From NCBI GenBank assembly GCA_019285715.1, contig CP079108.1, positions 2,123,001 through 2,187,000 of the forward strand: a DNA stretch of 64,000 bases. The letters are read 5' to 3'. Position numbers and translations under genes: made by a program. The stretch comes from Sphingosinicellaceae bacterium. Its GTDB lineage: Bacteria; Pseudomonadota; Alphaproteobacteria; Sphingomonadales; Sphingomonadaceae. This document shows, in pieces, positions 25,923 through 37,329 of this stretch; position 1 is the first letter of the stretch, and every line of letters begins with the position of its first letter. The notes below the pieces were generated by a model, which was given only the letters and a program-made list of their open reading frames with translations, had not been told where the DNA came from and made no database searches.

Positions 25923-26692
25923 AGATCACGATTCTAGGCTGCGGCACGTCGAGCGGTGTGCCGCGCATCGGCAACGACTGGGGCAGCTGCGACCCGGCCG
26001 ACCCCCGCAACCGCCGCACCCGCGCATCGATCCTGGTCGAGGCGGACGGTACCCGAGTCCTTGTCGACACCGGGCCCGACCTGCGCAACCAGCTCCTCGC
26101 GGCCAATGTCGGGACCGTCGACGCGGTCCTCTACACGCACGACCACGCCGACCACAGCCACGGTATCGACGACCTGCGCCAGCTGTTTCACAACAGCGGC
26201 AAACCCGTCGATTGCTATGCGGCCGCCGCGACGTGGAGCGTCCTCAAGCGCCGTTTCGACTATGTCTTCGAGGGCACCTCGTTCTACCGGGCGACCGCGG
26301 TCGCGCACGACTTGCCCCAAATCCTCCGCATTGGGCCGCTCGTCATCACCAGCTTCCAGCAGGACCACGGCAACATCGAGTCTACCGGGTACCGGTTCGA
26401 GCACGCCGGCCAGGCCTTGGTTTATTCCACCGACGTCAAGGCCTTGCCGTCTAATGCGGCCGTTGCGCTGGCCGACCTCGATCTCTGGATCGTCGACGCC
26501 CTGCGCCACAATCCGCATCCGACGCACAGCCACCTCGACCAGACGCTCGCATGGATCGAGCAGTATCGGCCATCGCGTGCAGTCCTGACGCACATGGACA
26601 ACTCGATGGACTTTGCGACGCTCGCCAACGCGCTGCCGCCCGGTGTGGAGCCGGGCTACGACGGGCTGATCGTAGATTTCACACCGTCGTAA
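25919..26692 (+). CDS. PhnP/RNase Z-like MBL-fold hydrolase with an apparent CTG start
   Basis: A 257-residue metallo-beta-lactamase fold enzyme. KITILGCGTSSGVPRIGNDW opens the fold, and the zinc motif is YTHDHADHSHGID (HxHxDH). QDHGNIESTGYRF, VYSTDVK and LTHMDNSMD supply the later ligands. No ATG, GTG or TTG lies near the conserved N-terminus. CTG 25919, overlapping the tatD stop as CTGA in place of the usual ATGA, is the likely start. The group includes phosphoribosyl cyclic phosphodiesterase (PhnP) and RNase Z relatives; the true substrate is unknown. Confidence 0.85.
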   Translation: MKITILGCGTSSGVPRIGNDWGSCDPADPRNRRTRASILVEADGTRVLVDTGPDLRNQLLAANVGTVDAVLYTHDHADHSHGIDDLRQLFHNSGKPVDCYAAAATWSVLKRRFDYVFEGTSFYRATAVAHDLPQILRIGPLVITSFQQDHGNIESTGYRFEHAGQALVYSTDVKALPSNAAVALADLDLWIVDALRHNPHPTHSHLDQTLAWIEQYRPSRAVLTHMDNSMDFATLANALPPGVEPGYDGLIVDFTPS

Positions 26693-26719
26693 GCTCCATA
26701 GAAAATGACATCATTTAAC

Positions 26720-26733
26720 ATAATATAGATTAT
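26720..26733. promoter_or_regulatory. A/T-rich near-palindrome upstream of the methyltransferase gene
   Basis: ATAATATAGATTAT reads nearly the same on both strands (12 of 14) inside about 50 bp of markedly A/T-rich DNA (26695-26740) in an otherwise G/C-rich stretch. A -35-like ATGACA is at 26705-26710. It is plausible as the promoter or operator of the next gene, 70 bp downstream. Confidence 0.4.
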
Positions 26734-26803
26734 CGGACTGGAATGTCGGCTTACGAAGATGCTGGCAGCCTGCCCCGCGCAGTGGCATGGAGACACTGTG
26801 AGC

Positions 26804-27385
26804 ATGACCCAGCAAGCCCGGTCGTCCGACAATGGCGCATTTCTGCGGGAGTGGTTGTCGGACCCGCTGCGTGTTGCCTCGGTGTTGCCATCGGGACGCG
26901 CCCTGGCGGCGATGATGACCCGGGAAATCGATGCCTCGACCGGGCCGGTCATCGAGCTCGGGCCTGGTACCGGGGTGTTCACCGATGCCTTGCTGGCGCG
27001 CGGTGTGCCCGAGGAAAAATTGATCCTCGTCGAGATGGGCGCAAACTTCGTGAACTTGCTGCGCTACAGGCTGCCGAAGGCGACCATTTTGTCGATGGAT
27101 GCGACTCGGCTTGGACGGCTCGAGCTGCCGGGCGGCGAGAAGGCCGGCGCTGTCGTCAGCGGCCTGCCCGTGCTGGCGATGCCGCCGCGTGCCGTGCTCC
27201 AGATCTTCAAGGGCGCATTTGTTCACCTTCGCGAAGGTGGCGCGTTCTACCAGTTCACCTATGGCCCGCGCTGCCCGGTGAAGCGGCCGATCCTCGACCG
27301 GCTCGGTCTTGAGGCGAAGCGCGTCGGCGGTGCTTTCATCAACCTGCCCCCGGCCTCGGTCTACAAGATCACGCGGGTCGCGTGA
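26804..27385 (+). CDS. SAM-dependent methyltransferase, PmtA/rRNA-adenine-dimethylase-like
   Basis: A 193-residue class I methyltransferase. ATG 26804 is chosen because FLREWLSDPLRVASVLPSGRALAAMM matches the start of bacterial phospholipid N-methyltransferase PmtA-like proteins. Motif I is VIELGPGTGVFTDALL. The second-strand acid is in LVEMGANF, and a VVSGLPVLAMP segment takes the place of motif IV. A role in methylating phosphatidylethanolamine is possible, but these proteins are hard to tell from other small methyltransferases. Its stop overlaps the mazG GTG by 4 bp. Confidence 0.78.
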   Translation: MTQQARSSDNGAFLREWLSDPLRVASVLPSGRALAAMMTREIDASTGPVIELGPGTGVFTDALLARGVPEEKLILVEMGANFVNLLRYRLPKATILSMDATRLGRLELPGGEKAGAVVSGLPVLAMPPRAVLQIFKGAFVHLREGGAFYQFTYGPRCPVKRPILDRLGLEAKRVGGAFINLPPASVYKITRVA

Positions 27386-28143
27386 TCGAGCCTCTGGTCG
27401 AACTGATGGCGCGGCTGCGCGACCCCGTTACCGGTTGCCCATGGGATGTCGCGCAAAGTTTCGAGACGATCGCGCCCTATACAATCGAGGAGGCCTACGA
27501 GGTCGCGCAGGCGATCTCCGACGGCGACATGGCCGAACTCAAGGACGAACTCGGCGACCTGCTGCTCCAGGTCGTGTTCCATTCGCGGATCGCCGAGGAA
27601 GCCGGGCTGTTCGCCCTCCCCGATGTCGTCGCAGCGATCGTCGCCAAGATGGTGCGGCGGCACCCGCATGTCTTCGGCGATGCCACCGCGGACGTTGACG
27701 CAGTGACTCAGAAACTGACGTGGGAGACCTTGAAAGCGCAGGAGAAAGTCCGGAACTCGGCGCTCGACGGGGTGACCCTCGCCCTGCCCGCGCTGATGCG
27801 TGCCGACAAGCTGCAGCGCCGTGCTGCACGCGTCGGCTTCGACTGGCCCGATGCCGCCGGAGCGCGTGCCAAGGTCGACGAGGAAATGCAGGAGTTCGAG
27901 GCCGCGACCGCCGCCGCCGACCTCGCCGAGGAAGCTGGTGACCTGCTGTTTGCGGCGGTCAACCTGCTCCGCAAGCACGAGATCGACCCCGAGGCCGCGC
28001 TGCGCGCCGCCAATGCCAAGTTCGAGCGGCGTTTTCGCGGTATGGAGGCCGACGCCGGCGCAAGCTTCCCGGGGCTGGACCTCGAGGCAAAGGAGCGCCT
28101 GTGGGAGGCCGCCAAGCGGCGCGAGCGAGCCGTCAGCTCTTAA
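27382..28143 (+). CDS. mazG: Nucleoside triphosphate pyrophosphohydrolase MazG
   Basis: A 253-residue two-domain MazG. The first domain has CPWD, TIEEAYEVAQAI and ELKDELGDLLLQVVFHSRIAEE (residues about 20-75), the EExxE and ExxD magnesium sites. The second domain repeats the pattern as KVDEEMQEFEA and DLAEEAGDLLFAAVNLLRK (about 165-200). It hydrolyses noncanonical NTPs to NMP and pyrophosphate. GTG 27382 overlaps the methyltransferase stop. It converges with gph, the two reading frames overlapping by 11 bp (28133-28143). Confidence 0.95.
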   Translation: MIEPLVELMARLRDPVTGCPWDVAQSFETIAPYTIEEAYEVAQAISDGDMAELKDELGDLLLQVVFHSRIAEEAGLFALPDVVAAIVAKMVRRHPHVFGDATADVDAVTQKLTWETLKAQEKVRNSALDGVTLALPALMRADKLQRRAARVGFDWPDAAGARAKVDEEMQEFEAATAAADLAEEAGDLLFAAVNLLRKHEIDPEAALRAANAKFERRFRGMEADAGASFPGLDLEAKERLWEAAKRRERAVSS

Positions 28144-28807
28144 GCTGGCGCACAGTGTCGACGAGTTCGTCAAAATGCTGGATCACGACATCAGCTCCCA
28201 GGTCCGCAGACGCTGCGCCGGCGAAGCCGAATGCAACGATGATGACAGGAACCCCTGCGTCACGCGCAGCGGCCACGTCGACCGATGTGTCACCGACGAA
28301 AATCGCGTCGCTGAGGTCGTAGCCCGCAGCTTGCGCCGTCGCTTCGATGTGGCGGCCGTCGGGTTTCCGCACCGCGATGCTGTCGCCGCCGAGCACCGCA
28401 GCGAAGCGGTCGCTCCAGCCGAGTGCGGCAATAAGTTGCACGGCTAGCGCAGCCGGTTTGTTGGTGCAGACCGCAAGCGTGACACCGCCGGCCGCGAGTC
28501 GGTCCATAGCTTGCTCCGCGCCGTCGAAGGGTACTGACCCGTCCGCGATATGGGCGGAGTAGAACTCCATGAACGCGGGCATCGCCTGGTCGACGACCGC
28601 TGCGTCGACGTTCCCCGACAAGGCCAGGCCGCGTTCGATCAGGACACGGGCACCGTGACCGACAAGGTGCCGGACGGTGCCGGTCTCGACGGGAGGCCTG
28701 CCAACGCTTGCCAACGCGTGGTTGAGCGAGCTGCCCAGGTCCGGCGCAGTGTCGACGAGGGTGCCATCGAGGTCGAAGATGACAAGTTCAGGAAGATCGA
28801 GGCTCAT
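28133..28807 (-). CDS. gph: Phosphoglycolate phosphatase (HAD family)
   Basis: A 224-residue HAD phosphatase. Motif I is VIFDLDGTLVDTAPDL, motif II is CTNKP, the motif III Lys is in VRKPDGRHIEA and motif IV is VGDTSVDVAAARDAG. An alpha-helical cap lies between. It dephosphorylates 2-phosphoglycolate, a by-product of DNA 3'-end repair and of oxygenase activity, though some relatives act on other phosphates. It is read against mazG and overlaps its 3' end; the start lies 57 bp from the divergent glmU start. Confidence 0.92.
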   Translation of the reverse strand: MSLDLPELVIFDLDGTLVDTAPDLGSSLNHALASVGRPPVETGTVRHLVGHGARVLIERGLALSGNVDAAVVDQAMPAFMEFYSAHIADGSVPFDGAEQAMDRLAAGGVTLAVCTNKPAALAVQLIAALGWSDRFAAVLGGDSIAVRKPDGRHIEATAQAAGYDLSDAIFVGDTSVDVAAARDAGVPVIIVAFGFAGAASADLGADVVIQHFDELVDTVRQLKS

Positions 28808-28864
28808 CGCTCCAACTCACCGCTGGCGCTGGAAAAGACAAGTCCGATATGCGAGGAGCCGATC

Positions 28865-30214
28865 GTGAACCTGCCCCCTTCCCGCCCCGTCGCCGTGATC
28901 ATCCTGGCAGCTGGCAAGGGTACGCGGATGAAGTCCTCGCTGCACAAGGTATTGCACCCTCTGGCAGGTCGCCCGATGCTGCTGCACCTGCTGGCGAGCG
29001 TTGCCAAGTTGACGCCTGCGGCTACGGTCGTGGTTGTCGGATCGGGCCGGGACCAGGTCGAGGCAGCGCTTGAGGGTACCGGCGCGGTCGTCGCGCTGCA
29101 GGATCCGCAACTCGGAACCGGGCACGCGGTCCAGCAGGCGGAGACGGCGCTGGCGGGCTTCGACGGCGATATCCTGATCCTCTACGGTGATGTGCCACTG
29201 GTCGAGACGGCCACCATGCACACGATGCTCGATGCGTTGGACGACGCTGTTGCAGCAGTCGTGCTCGGCTTCCGGCCTGTTGATCCAGCGGCTTACGGAC
29301 GTATCCTCGCTTCGGATGGGATCATCGAGAAGATGGTCGAGTTCAAGGATGCGAGCGCCGCCGAGCGCGCCGTGACGCTGTGCAATTCCGGGTTGATGGC
29401 GGTTCGAGCGCGCGATTTGTGGCCCTTGCTCGGACGGGTCGGCAACGACAATGCGGCGGCCGAATATTACCTGCCCGACATCGTCGGGCTGGCCGATCGC
29501 CCTTCCCGCGTCGTCGAGACCGATGCCGACGAGGTCGCGGGCATTAATTCGCGCGGCGAACTCGCGGTAGTAGAGGCCGGCTGGCAGCAGCAGCGACGTT
29601 CGCGGGCGATGGCGGACGGTGTCACCCTCATCGCACCGGAAACCACCTGGTTCGCCTTCGATACGGTGATCGCCGCCGACGTCACCGTCGAGCCCAACGT
29701 CTGGTTCGGGCCGGGCGTGACGGTCGCGTCGGGCGCGACGATCCGCGCCTTCAGCCATATCGAGGGTGCGAGCATCGGCGCGGGCGTCGAGGTCGGGCCG
29801 TTCGCACGGCTGCGGGCGGGCACGATCCTCGACGACCACGCCAAGATTGGCAATTTCGTCGAGGTCAAGAATGCCCACCTCGGCATCGGCGCCAAGGCCA
29901 ACCATCTCAGTTACCTCGGTGACGCCGAGATCGGAGCACGAGCCAATATCGGAGCAGGCACGATTACCTGCAATTACGATGGCTTTCTCAAGTATCGCAC
30001 GAGTATCGGTGCTGGCGCTTTCATCGGCTCCAACAGTGCCTTGGTCGCGCCGGTGACGATCGGCGATGACGCTATTGTCGCGGCCGGCAGCACCATTACC
30101 TCCGATGTCGAAGCGGGCGCTCTGGCGCTCGCGCGCGGTTCACAAGCGATCAAGCCGGGCTGGGCGACACGCTTCCGCAGCGTCATGGCGGCGCGCAAGG
30201 CAGGGAAATCCTAG
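28865..30214 (+). CDS. glmU: Bifunctional UDP-N-acetylglucosamine synthesis enzyme GlmU
   Basis: A 449-residue enzyme with two domains. The N-terminal uridylyltransferase has ILAAGKGTRMKS (residues about 12-24), QLGTGHAVQQA and YGDVPL. The C-terminal acetyltransferase is a left-handed beta helix with hexapeptide repeats from about 245, including VEVKNAHLG, NHLSYLGD and GAGTITCNYDG. It starts at GTG 28865, giving the family start PPSRPVAVIILAAG. With glmS 3 bp downstream, it supplies UDP-GlcNAc for peptidoglycan and lipid A. Confidence 0.97.
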   Translation: MNLPPSRPVAVIILAAGKGTRMKSSLHKVLHPLAGRPMLLHLLASVAKLTPAATVVVVGSGRDQVEAALEGTGAVVALQDPQLGTGHAVQQAETALAGFDGDILILYGDVPLVETATMHTMLDALDDAVAAVVLGFRPVDPAAYGRILASDGIIEKMVEFKDASAAERAVTLCNSGLMAVRARDLWPLLGRVGNDNAAAEYYLPDIVGLADRPSRVVETDADEVAGINSRGELAVVEAGWQQQRRSRAMADGVTLIAPETTWFAFDTVIAADVTVEPNVWFGPGVTVASGATIRAFSHIEGASIGAGVEVGPFARLRAGTILDDHAKIGNFVEVKNAHLGIGAKANHLSYLGDAEIGARANIGAGTITCNYDGFLKYRTSIGAGAFIGSNSALVAPVTIGDDAIVAAGSTITSDVEAGALALARGSQAIKPGWATRFRSVMAARKAGKS

Positions 30215-30217
30215 AGC

Positions 30218-32037
<1,820 letters not shown>

Positions 32038-32041
<4 letters not shown>

Positions 32042-33684
32042 CCTCGTTTCCCGCCGAGCCAGCCGGTCTCGACGCCGACGACCCCTATGCGCGAAGCGCG
32101 CAGACATTCCCGACGCTCAACGACGAGATGGCAGCGCGGATTGCTGCTTACGGCCACGCCGAGGACGTCCCGTCCGGGGCTCATATCTACGAGCGGGGGC
32201 AACGCGGTGCCGACTTTTTCCTCGTTCTCGACGGTGCGGTCGAGGTCTACGAGGCCGGCGAACACGGCAGCGAGCACATCATCACCGTTCACGGCCCACG
32301 CCAGTTCACTGGCGAACTCGACCTGTTCAACGGTCGCGGGATTCTTGTCTCGGGCCGCGCGCGTGGACCGACGCGTGTCGTGCGCATCGACCGCAGCACC
32401 TTCCGCCATATGGTCGCGACCGAGGCCGACCTCGGCGAGATCATCATGCGGGCCTATATCCTGCGCCGCGTCGGGCTGATCCGCCACGGCCAGGGGATCG
32501 AACTGGTCGGACCCGGGCATCGCAGCGACACGCTGCGGCTGGCGCGCTTCCTGACGCGCAACGGCTACCCGCACCGGCTGCTGGACACCGACACCGATGC
32601 CGACGCGGGTGGCTTCCTCGAGTGCTTCCACCTCGACGCGACGCAGTTGCCGGTGATCATCCTCAGCGACCACCGCGTGCTTCGGAACCCGAGCAACGCC
32701 GAACTTGCCGACGCGCTCGGGCTGACCGAGGACTTCGACCCCACCCACGTCCACGACCTGATCATCGTCGGGGCGGGTCCGGCGGGGTTGGCGGCGGCGG
32801 TCTACGGAGCCAGCGAAGGCCTCGACACCATCGTTGTCGAGTCGATGGCGCCTGGCGGCCAGGCCGGCACCAGCAGCCGTATCGAGAATTATCTCGGCTT
32901 CCCGACCGGCATCTCAGGACAGGCGCTGGCCGGCCGCGCGCAGGTCCAAGCGCAAAAGTTCGGCGCGCAGCTCGCCATCGCCCGCGCGGTCTCCGGATTA
33001 GACTGTAGCACCCACCCCTATGCGGTGATCATCGACAACGGCGCCCGCGTGCAGGGCCGAGCCGTCATCGTCGCGACCGGCGCGCGCTATCGCAAGCTCG
33101 ACGTCGCCAACTACAACCGCTTCGAGGGCTCGGGCATCCACTACGCCGCGACAGCGATGGAGGCGGGCCTGTGCGGCGGCGAGGAGGTCATCGTCGTCGG
33201 CGGCGGCAATTCGGCGGGCCAAGCGGCGGTGTTCTTGTCCCGGACGGTCAAGCAGGTCCACATCCTCGTCCGGGGCTCGGGCCTCAAAGCGACGATGTCC
33301 GACTATCTCGTCCAGCGCCTCGAGAGCAGCGACAAGGTCACCGTCCACCCCGCGACGGAGATCACCGGTCTTGATGGCGACGCCGCGCTGGAACGCGTCA
33401 CCTGGATCGACCGCGACACCGGCGAGTCCGAAACCCGCCGGATTTCCAACGTGTTCGTGATGATCGGCGCAGTACCCAACACAGACTGGCTCGACGGCTG
33501 CCTCAAGCTCGACGATGGCGGCTTCGTCTGCACCGGGAGCCCCGACAGTGCCTATGCCGCATCGAAGCCGGGCATCTATGCAGTCGGCGATGTCCGCTCC
33601 GGCTCGGTCAAGCGCGTCGCGTCGAGCGTCGGCGAAGGCTCGGTGGTGATCGCTGCGGTCCACAAGTTTCTCGAAGTCGAGTAG
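32038..33684 (+). CDS. Cyclic-nucleotide-binding / thioredoxin-fold / thioredoxin-reductase fusion
   Basis: A 548-residue three-part protein. Residues about 25-135 are a cNMP-binding-like domain (GAHIYERGQRGADFFLVLDGAVEVYE, FTGELDLFNGR). Residues 165-230 are a thioredoxin-fold spacer without CxxC (LPVIILSDHRVLRNPSNAELADALG). Residues 238-548 are a thioredoxin reductase-like flavoprotein with VGAGPAGLAAAVYGA, GGQAGTSSRIENYLGFPTG, VVGGGNSAGQAAVFLS and YAVGDVRSGSVKR. The usual redox CxxC before the NADPH fold is reduced to a single Cys (AGLCGGEE). Expression is coupled to glmS by ATGA. Substrate unknown; a redox enzyme gated by a small-molecule signal is plausible. Confidence 0.88.
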
Positions 33685-33693
33685 GCGGCGCGC

Positions 33694-34065
33694 ATGCACA
33701 TGGTTCACGATCCGCACGCACCGGCCGCGCCGCCGATCACCTTCGACGATTTCCTGAAGGTCGACATCCGGACCGGCACTGTCCGTACCGCGTCGCGCTT
33801 CCCCGAGGCGCGAAATCCGTCCTACATCCTGATGATCGACTTCGGGCCGGCCATCGGCTTCCGCAAGAGCGCCGCGCAGATCACCGGGCGTTACATGCCG
33901 GAGGATCTGATCGGTCGCCGCGTCCTCGCCGTCGTCAACTTTCCGCCGCGGCAGATCGGCCCGATCCGCTCGGAGGTACTGGTCCTGGGCTTCGCCGATG
34001 CTGCCGGCGCCATCGTGCTGGCGACGACGGAGGACGATATACCCGACGGTGCCCGGCTCGCTTAG
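33694..34065 (+). CDS. csaA: CsaA-like tRNA-binding protein
   Basis: A 123-residue EMAP/OB-fold protein. FDDFLKVDIRTGTVRTASRFPEARNPSYILMIDFG and the C-terminal VNFPPRQIGPIRSEVLVLGF are the two conserved halves of the CsaA / tRNA-binding domain family. It is the same fold as the C-terminal domain missing from the short MetG in this window. Reported roles in the family are chaperone-like activity or tRNA binding. It starts 9 bp after the preceding gene. Confidence 0.93.
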   Translation: MHMVHDPHAPAAPPITFDDFLKVDIRTGTVRTASRFPEARNPSYILMIDFGPAIGFRKSAAQITGRYMPEDLIGRRVLAVVNFPPRQIGPIRSEVLVLGFADAAGAIVLATTEDDIPDGARLA

Positions 34066-34193
34066 CGGCTTGGATAGTCTCCTGCCCGCCCATCGCATAG
34101 CTGCCCGCCAACGCGCCGCACTCGTTATTCACCCCGTACGCACCTAGATGGTCATCTGTCCCGGTGCGGACCGTCCAGCCCGAAAGCTTCTTC

Positions 34194-35531
34194 ATGTCCT
34201 ACGACTACGACCTCTTCGTCATCGGTGCTGGCTCGGGCGGGGTGCGTGGTGCGCGGATCGCCGCCGGTCACGGTGCCAAGGTCGCGGTCGCCGAGGAGTT
34301 CCGGGTCGGCGGCACCTGCGTGATCCGTGGCTGCGTACCCAAGAAACTGCTGGTCTACGGCTCGCACTTCGCCGAGGACTTGGTCGATGCGCGCCGGTTC
34401 GGCTGGACGCTCGGCGAGCGCAAGTTCGACTGGCCGACGTTGCGCGACAATGTCCTAGCCGAGGTCGACCGCCTCAACGAGATCTACCAGACCAACCTCG
34501 ACGCGCAGCAGGTGACCACGCTCCACGGTCGCGCCGTCCTGATCGACGCCCACACCGCGGAGGTCGACGGTGCTCGCATCACCTTCGACAAGCTGCTGAT
34601 CGCCACGGGAGCGCGTCCCTTGGTCCCCGACCTCCCCGGCGCCGAGCACGGCATCACCTCGAACGAGGTTTTCCACCTTGAGACACTGCCGAAGCGCCTG
34701 GTCATCGTCGGCGGCGGCTACATCGCCAATGAATTCGCCGGCATCTTCCACGAGCTCGGGGTTCACGTCACCATTGCCAACCGCGGCGACACCATCCTGC
34801 GCGGCTGGGACGCAGCGTTGCGGGACCGGCTGCTGACGATCAGCACGTCCAAGGGCATCAACTTCCGCTTCAATTGCGGCTTCGAAAGCATCGAGAAGAC
34901 AAACGAGGGCATCCGCATCCATGTGAAGGGTGATGATCCGATCGACACCGACCTGCTGCTCTGGGCGGTCGGTCGCCGACCCAACATCGAGGGGCTCGGC
35001 CTCGAGGCCGCTGGTGTCGAACTCAATGAGCGCGGCGCGGTCGCGGTCGACCCGCACAGCCGCACAAACGTCGAGAACATCTACGCGGTCGGTGACGTTA
35101 CGGACCGCATCCAGCTGACCCCGATCGCGATCCGCGAGGCCCATGCGTTTGCGGACTCGGTATTCGGCAACAAGCCGTGGACGGTCGACTACGACTGCGT
35201 GCCGAGCGCCGTGTTCGCCAACCCTCCACTAGGCAGTGTCGGAATGACCGAATCCCATGCGCGCTCGGCGTTCGGGACGGTGAAGGTGTTTACTTCCGAC
35301 TTCCGCCCGATGCGCAACGTGCTCGCAGGCCGCCACGAGCGCGCGCTGTACAAGCTCGTCGTCGACAGCGCGTCGGACCGTGTCGTTGGTGCCCATATGA
35401 TCGGCCCCGATGCGCCGGAAGTGCTCCAGGCCGTCGCCATCGCGATCAAGGCGAAGCTGACCAAGGCGCAATTCGACGACACCGTCGCACTCCACCCGAC
35501 GATGTCCGAAGAGCTGGTGTTGATGCGCTAG
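34194..35531 (+). CDS. gor: Glutathione-disulfide reductase
   Basis: A 445-residue FAD/NADPH disulfide reductase. I start at ATG 34194 (SYDYDLFVIGAGSGG); the frame opens 10 codons upstream at a GTG but without added family match. The redox pair is GGTCVIRGCVPKKLLVYGS (CxxxxC, residues about 42-47). The NADPH fold is IVGGGYIANEFAG and the C-terminal His-Glu pair is HPTMSEE. This is the alphaproteobacterial Gor type with RGCVPKKL. It reduces GSSG in the cytoplasm, the reductant for the glutaredoxin encoded near 1921. Confidence 0.95.
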   Translation: MSYDYDLFVIGAGSGGVRGARIAAGHGAKVAVAEEFRVGGTCVIRGCVPKKLLVYGSHFAEDLVDARRFGWTLGERKFDWPTLRDNVLAEVDRLNEIYQTNLDAQQVTTLHGRAVLIDAHTAEVDGARITFDKLLIATGARPLVPDLPGAEHGITSNEVFHLETLPKRLVIVGGGYIANEFAGIFHELGVHVTIANRGDTILRGWDAALRDRLLTISTSKGINFRFNCGFESIEKTNEGIRIHVKGDDPIDTDLLLWAVGRRPNIEGLGLEAAGVELNERGAVAVDPHSRTNVENIYAVGDVTDRIQLTPIAIREAHAFADSVFGNKPWTVDYDCVPSAVFANPPLGSVGMTESHARSAFGTVKVFTSDFRPMRNVLAGRHERALYKLVVDSASDRVVGAHMIGPDAPEVLQAVAIAIKAKLTKAQFDDTVALHPTMSEELVLMR

Positions 35532-35638
35532 GTCGTCTGGCGCTGGTCAATTAGTGGGATCGAGCGCCTAAGGATCGAGAACTGGTCAGTCGACTGACGC
35601 TTGCATCGTTCCACAAACGGACGCAAACCGCGCAGATT

Positions 35639-37018
35639 ATGACGATTGCCCACAACTGGACCCCTGATGACTGGCGCTCGCACGAGGCCCGCCAGCTCCC
35701 GATTTACTCCGACCTTGCAGCAATCGGGGCGGCGGAGGCCGAGCTCCTAACGTACCCGCCGCTGGTTTTTGCCGGCGAGGCGCGCGACCTGACCGCGGCG
35801 TTGGCGGAGGTCGCGGCGGGCAAGGCTTTTCTGCTCCAGGGCGGCGACTGTGCGGAAAGCTTCGCCGAATTCCACCCCAACAACATCCGCGACACTTTCC
35901 GCGTCCTGCTGCAGATGGCGGTGGTCCTGACCTTCGCGTCGAAGCTGCCGGTGGTGAAGGTCGGGCGCATGGCGGGGCAATTCGCTAAGCCGCGGTCAGG
36001 CGATTTCGAGGTCATCGACGGCGTCTCGCTGCCGAGCTACCGCGGCGACAATGTCAACGGCATCGAGTTCACTCCCGAGGCCCGCGAGCCCGATCCGGCG
36101 CGGATGATGCGCGGCTACATGCAGTCGGCGGCGACGCTCAACCTCCTCCGTGCCTTCGCCAGCGGCGGCTATGCCAACCTGCACCAGGTCCACAAGTGGA
36201 ACCTCGACTTCACCGGGCGCTCCTTGTGGTCGGCGCAGTACCAGGAGGTCGCTGACCGGATCGGCGAGGCGCTCGACTTCATGGAGGCGTGCGGGATCTC
36301 GCCCGACACCGTCCCCCAGCTCAAGCAGACCAGCTTCTTCACCAGTCATGAAGCGTTGCTGCTCGGCTACGAACAGGCGCTGACCCGGCAGGATTCGCTG
36401 ACTGGCGACTGGTACGATACTTCGGCCCACATGCTGTGGATCGGTGACCGCACCCGCTTCGAGGGATCGGCGCACCTCGAGTTCCTCCGCGGTGTCGGCA
36501 ATCCGCTCGGCCTCAAGTGCGGGCCGTCGCTCGAGCCCGATGAGCTGCTGCGCCTGCTCGACCTGCTCAATCCGGCGAACCAGCCCGGGCGGATCACGCT
36601 CATCACCCGGTTTGGCCACGACAAGGTCGAGAACGCCCTGCCCCGCCTCGTCCGCGCCGTCCGCCGCGAGGGGCGCAACGTCGTATGGTCGTGCGACCCG
36701 ATGCACGGCAACACCGTCAAGGCCGGCAACGGCTACAAGACCCGGCCGTTCGACCGGATCCTGTCGGAGGTCAAAAGCGTCTTCGCCGTCCACCGCGCCG
36801 AGGGCACCTATGCGGGCGGCATTCACGTCGAGATGACCGGCCAGAACGTCACCGAATGCACCGGCGGCGCGATCGCCATAACCGACGAGGGGCTGGCCGA
36901 TCGCTACCACACGCAGTGCGATCCGCGCCTCAACGCGTCGCAATCCCTCGAACTCGCGTTCCTCCTCGCCGACGCCCTGAAGGGGGCCCGTGTCGATCAA
37001 GCCGCTGCTGCGGCTTGA
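35639..37018 (+). CDS. Class II 3-deoxy-7-phosphoheptulonate synthase
   Basis: A 459-residue plant/microbial-type (class II) DAHP synthase, first step of the shikimate pathway (PEP + erythrose 4-phosphate). Signatures: [14 protein letters not shown] (metal Cys), [29 protein letters not shown], a middle [10 protein letters not shown]-like segment ([12 protein letters not shown]), [12 protein letters not shown] and [17 protein letters not shown]. Full length. Promoter expected in the 107-bp gap after gor. It ends 42 bp before tRNA-Glu. Confidence 0.96.
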   Translation: MTIAHNWTPDDWRSHEARQLPIYSDLAAIGAAEAELLTYPPLVFAGEARDLTAALAEVAAGKAFLLQGGDCAESFAEFHPNNIRDTFRVLLQMAVVLTFASKLPVVKVGRMAGQFAKPRSGDFEVIDGVSLPSYRGDNVNGIEFTPEAREPDPARMMRGYMQSAATLNLLRAFASGGYANLHQVHKWNLDFTGRSLWSAQYQEVADRIGEALDFMEACGISPDTVPQLKQTSFFTSHEALLLGYEQALTRQDSLTGDWYDTSAHMLWIGDRTRFEGSAHLEFLRGVGNPLGLKCGPSLEPDELLRLLDLLNPANQPGRITLITRFGHDKVENALPRLVRAVRREGRNVVWSCDPMHGNTVKAGNGYKTRPFDRILSEVKSVFAVHRAEGTYAGGIHVEMTGQNVTECTGGAIAITDEGLADRYHTQCDPRLNASQSLELAFLLADALKGARVDQAAAAA

Positions 37019-37060
37019 CTTGGCGGGTCCACACCCATATCCCCGCGCTTCCGCTTGCGC

Positions 37061-37135
37061 GGCCCCTTCGTCTAGCGGTTAGGACGCGGCCCTCTCACGG
37101 CTGAAGCACGGGTTCGATTCCCGTAGGGGTCACCA
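37061..37135 (+). tRNA. tRNA-Glu(CUC)
   Basis: A 75-nt tRNA with encoded CCA. The acceptor stem GGCCCCT pairs with AGGGGTC, with one G-U pair. The anticodon stem CGGCC/GGCTG encloses the loop CTCTCAC, giving anticodon CTC. The T arm CGGGTTCGATTCCCG is intact. Its last 18 bases are repeated at 47142-47159 and partly at 63477-63490, so it is an integration hot spot. Confidence 0.97.
37118..37135. repeat. Attachment-site copy in tRNA-Glu (left end of island B)
   Basis: TTCCCGTAGGGGTCACCA, the 3' end of tRNA-Glu, is identical to 47142-47159. Bases outside differ on both sides (A/G, C/T). Confidence 0.9.
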
Positions 37136-37329
37136 CGCGACACTCCAGTCTTGTCCCATACGTTTTATTTGGGCGTCGGAAACGGCGGAATTCCGCCGTT
37201 CCCAGGCTCTGAACCGGTTCCGGCACCTTGCTGCGCTCCGGTGGACTCCATTAATATCCGGCACGCGCTGGGGGGGTTTTCGGGGGTATGCCTCTCGGAC
37301 CCCCGGCCCGGGTCAGGATTGATACCCCC

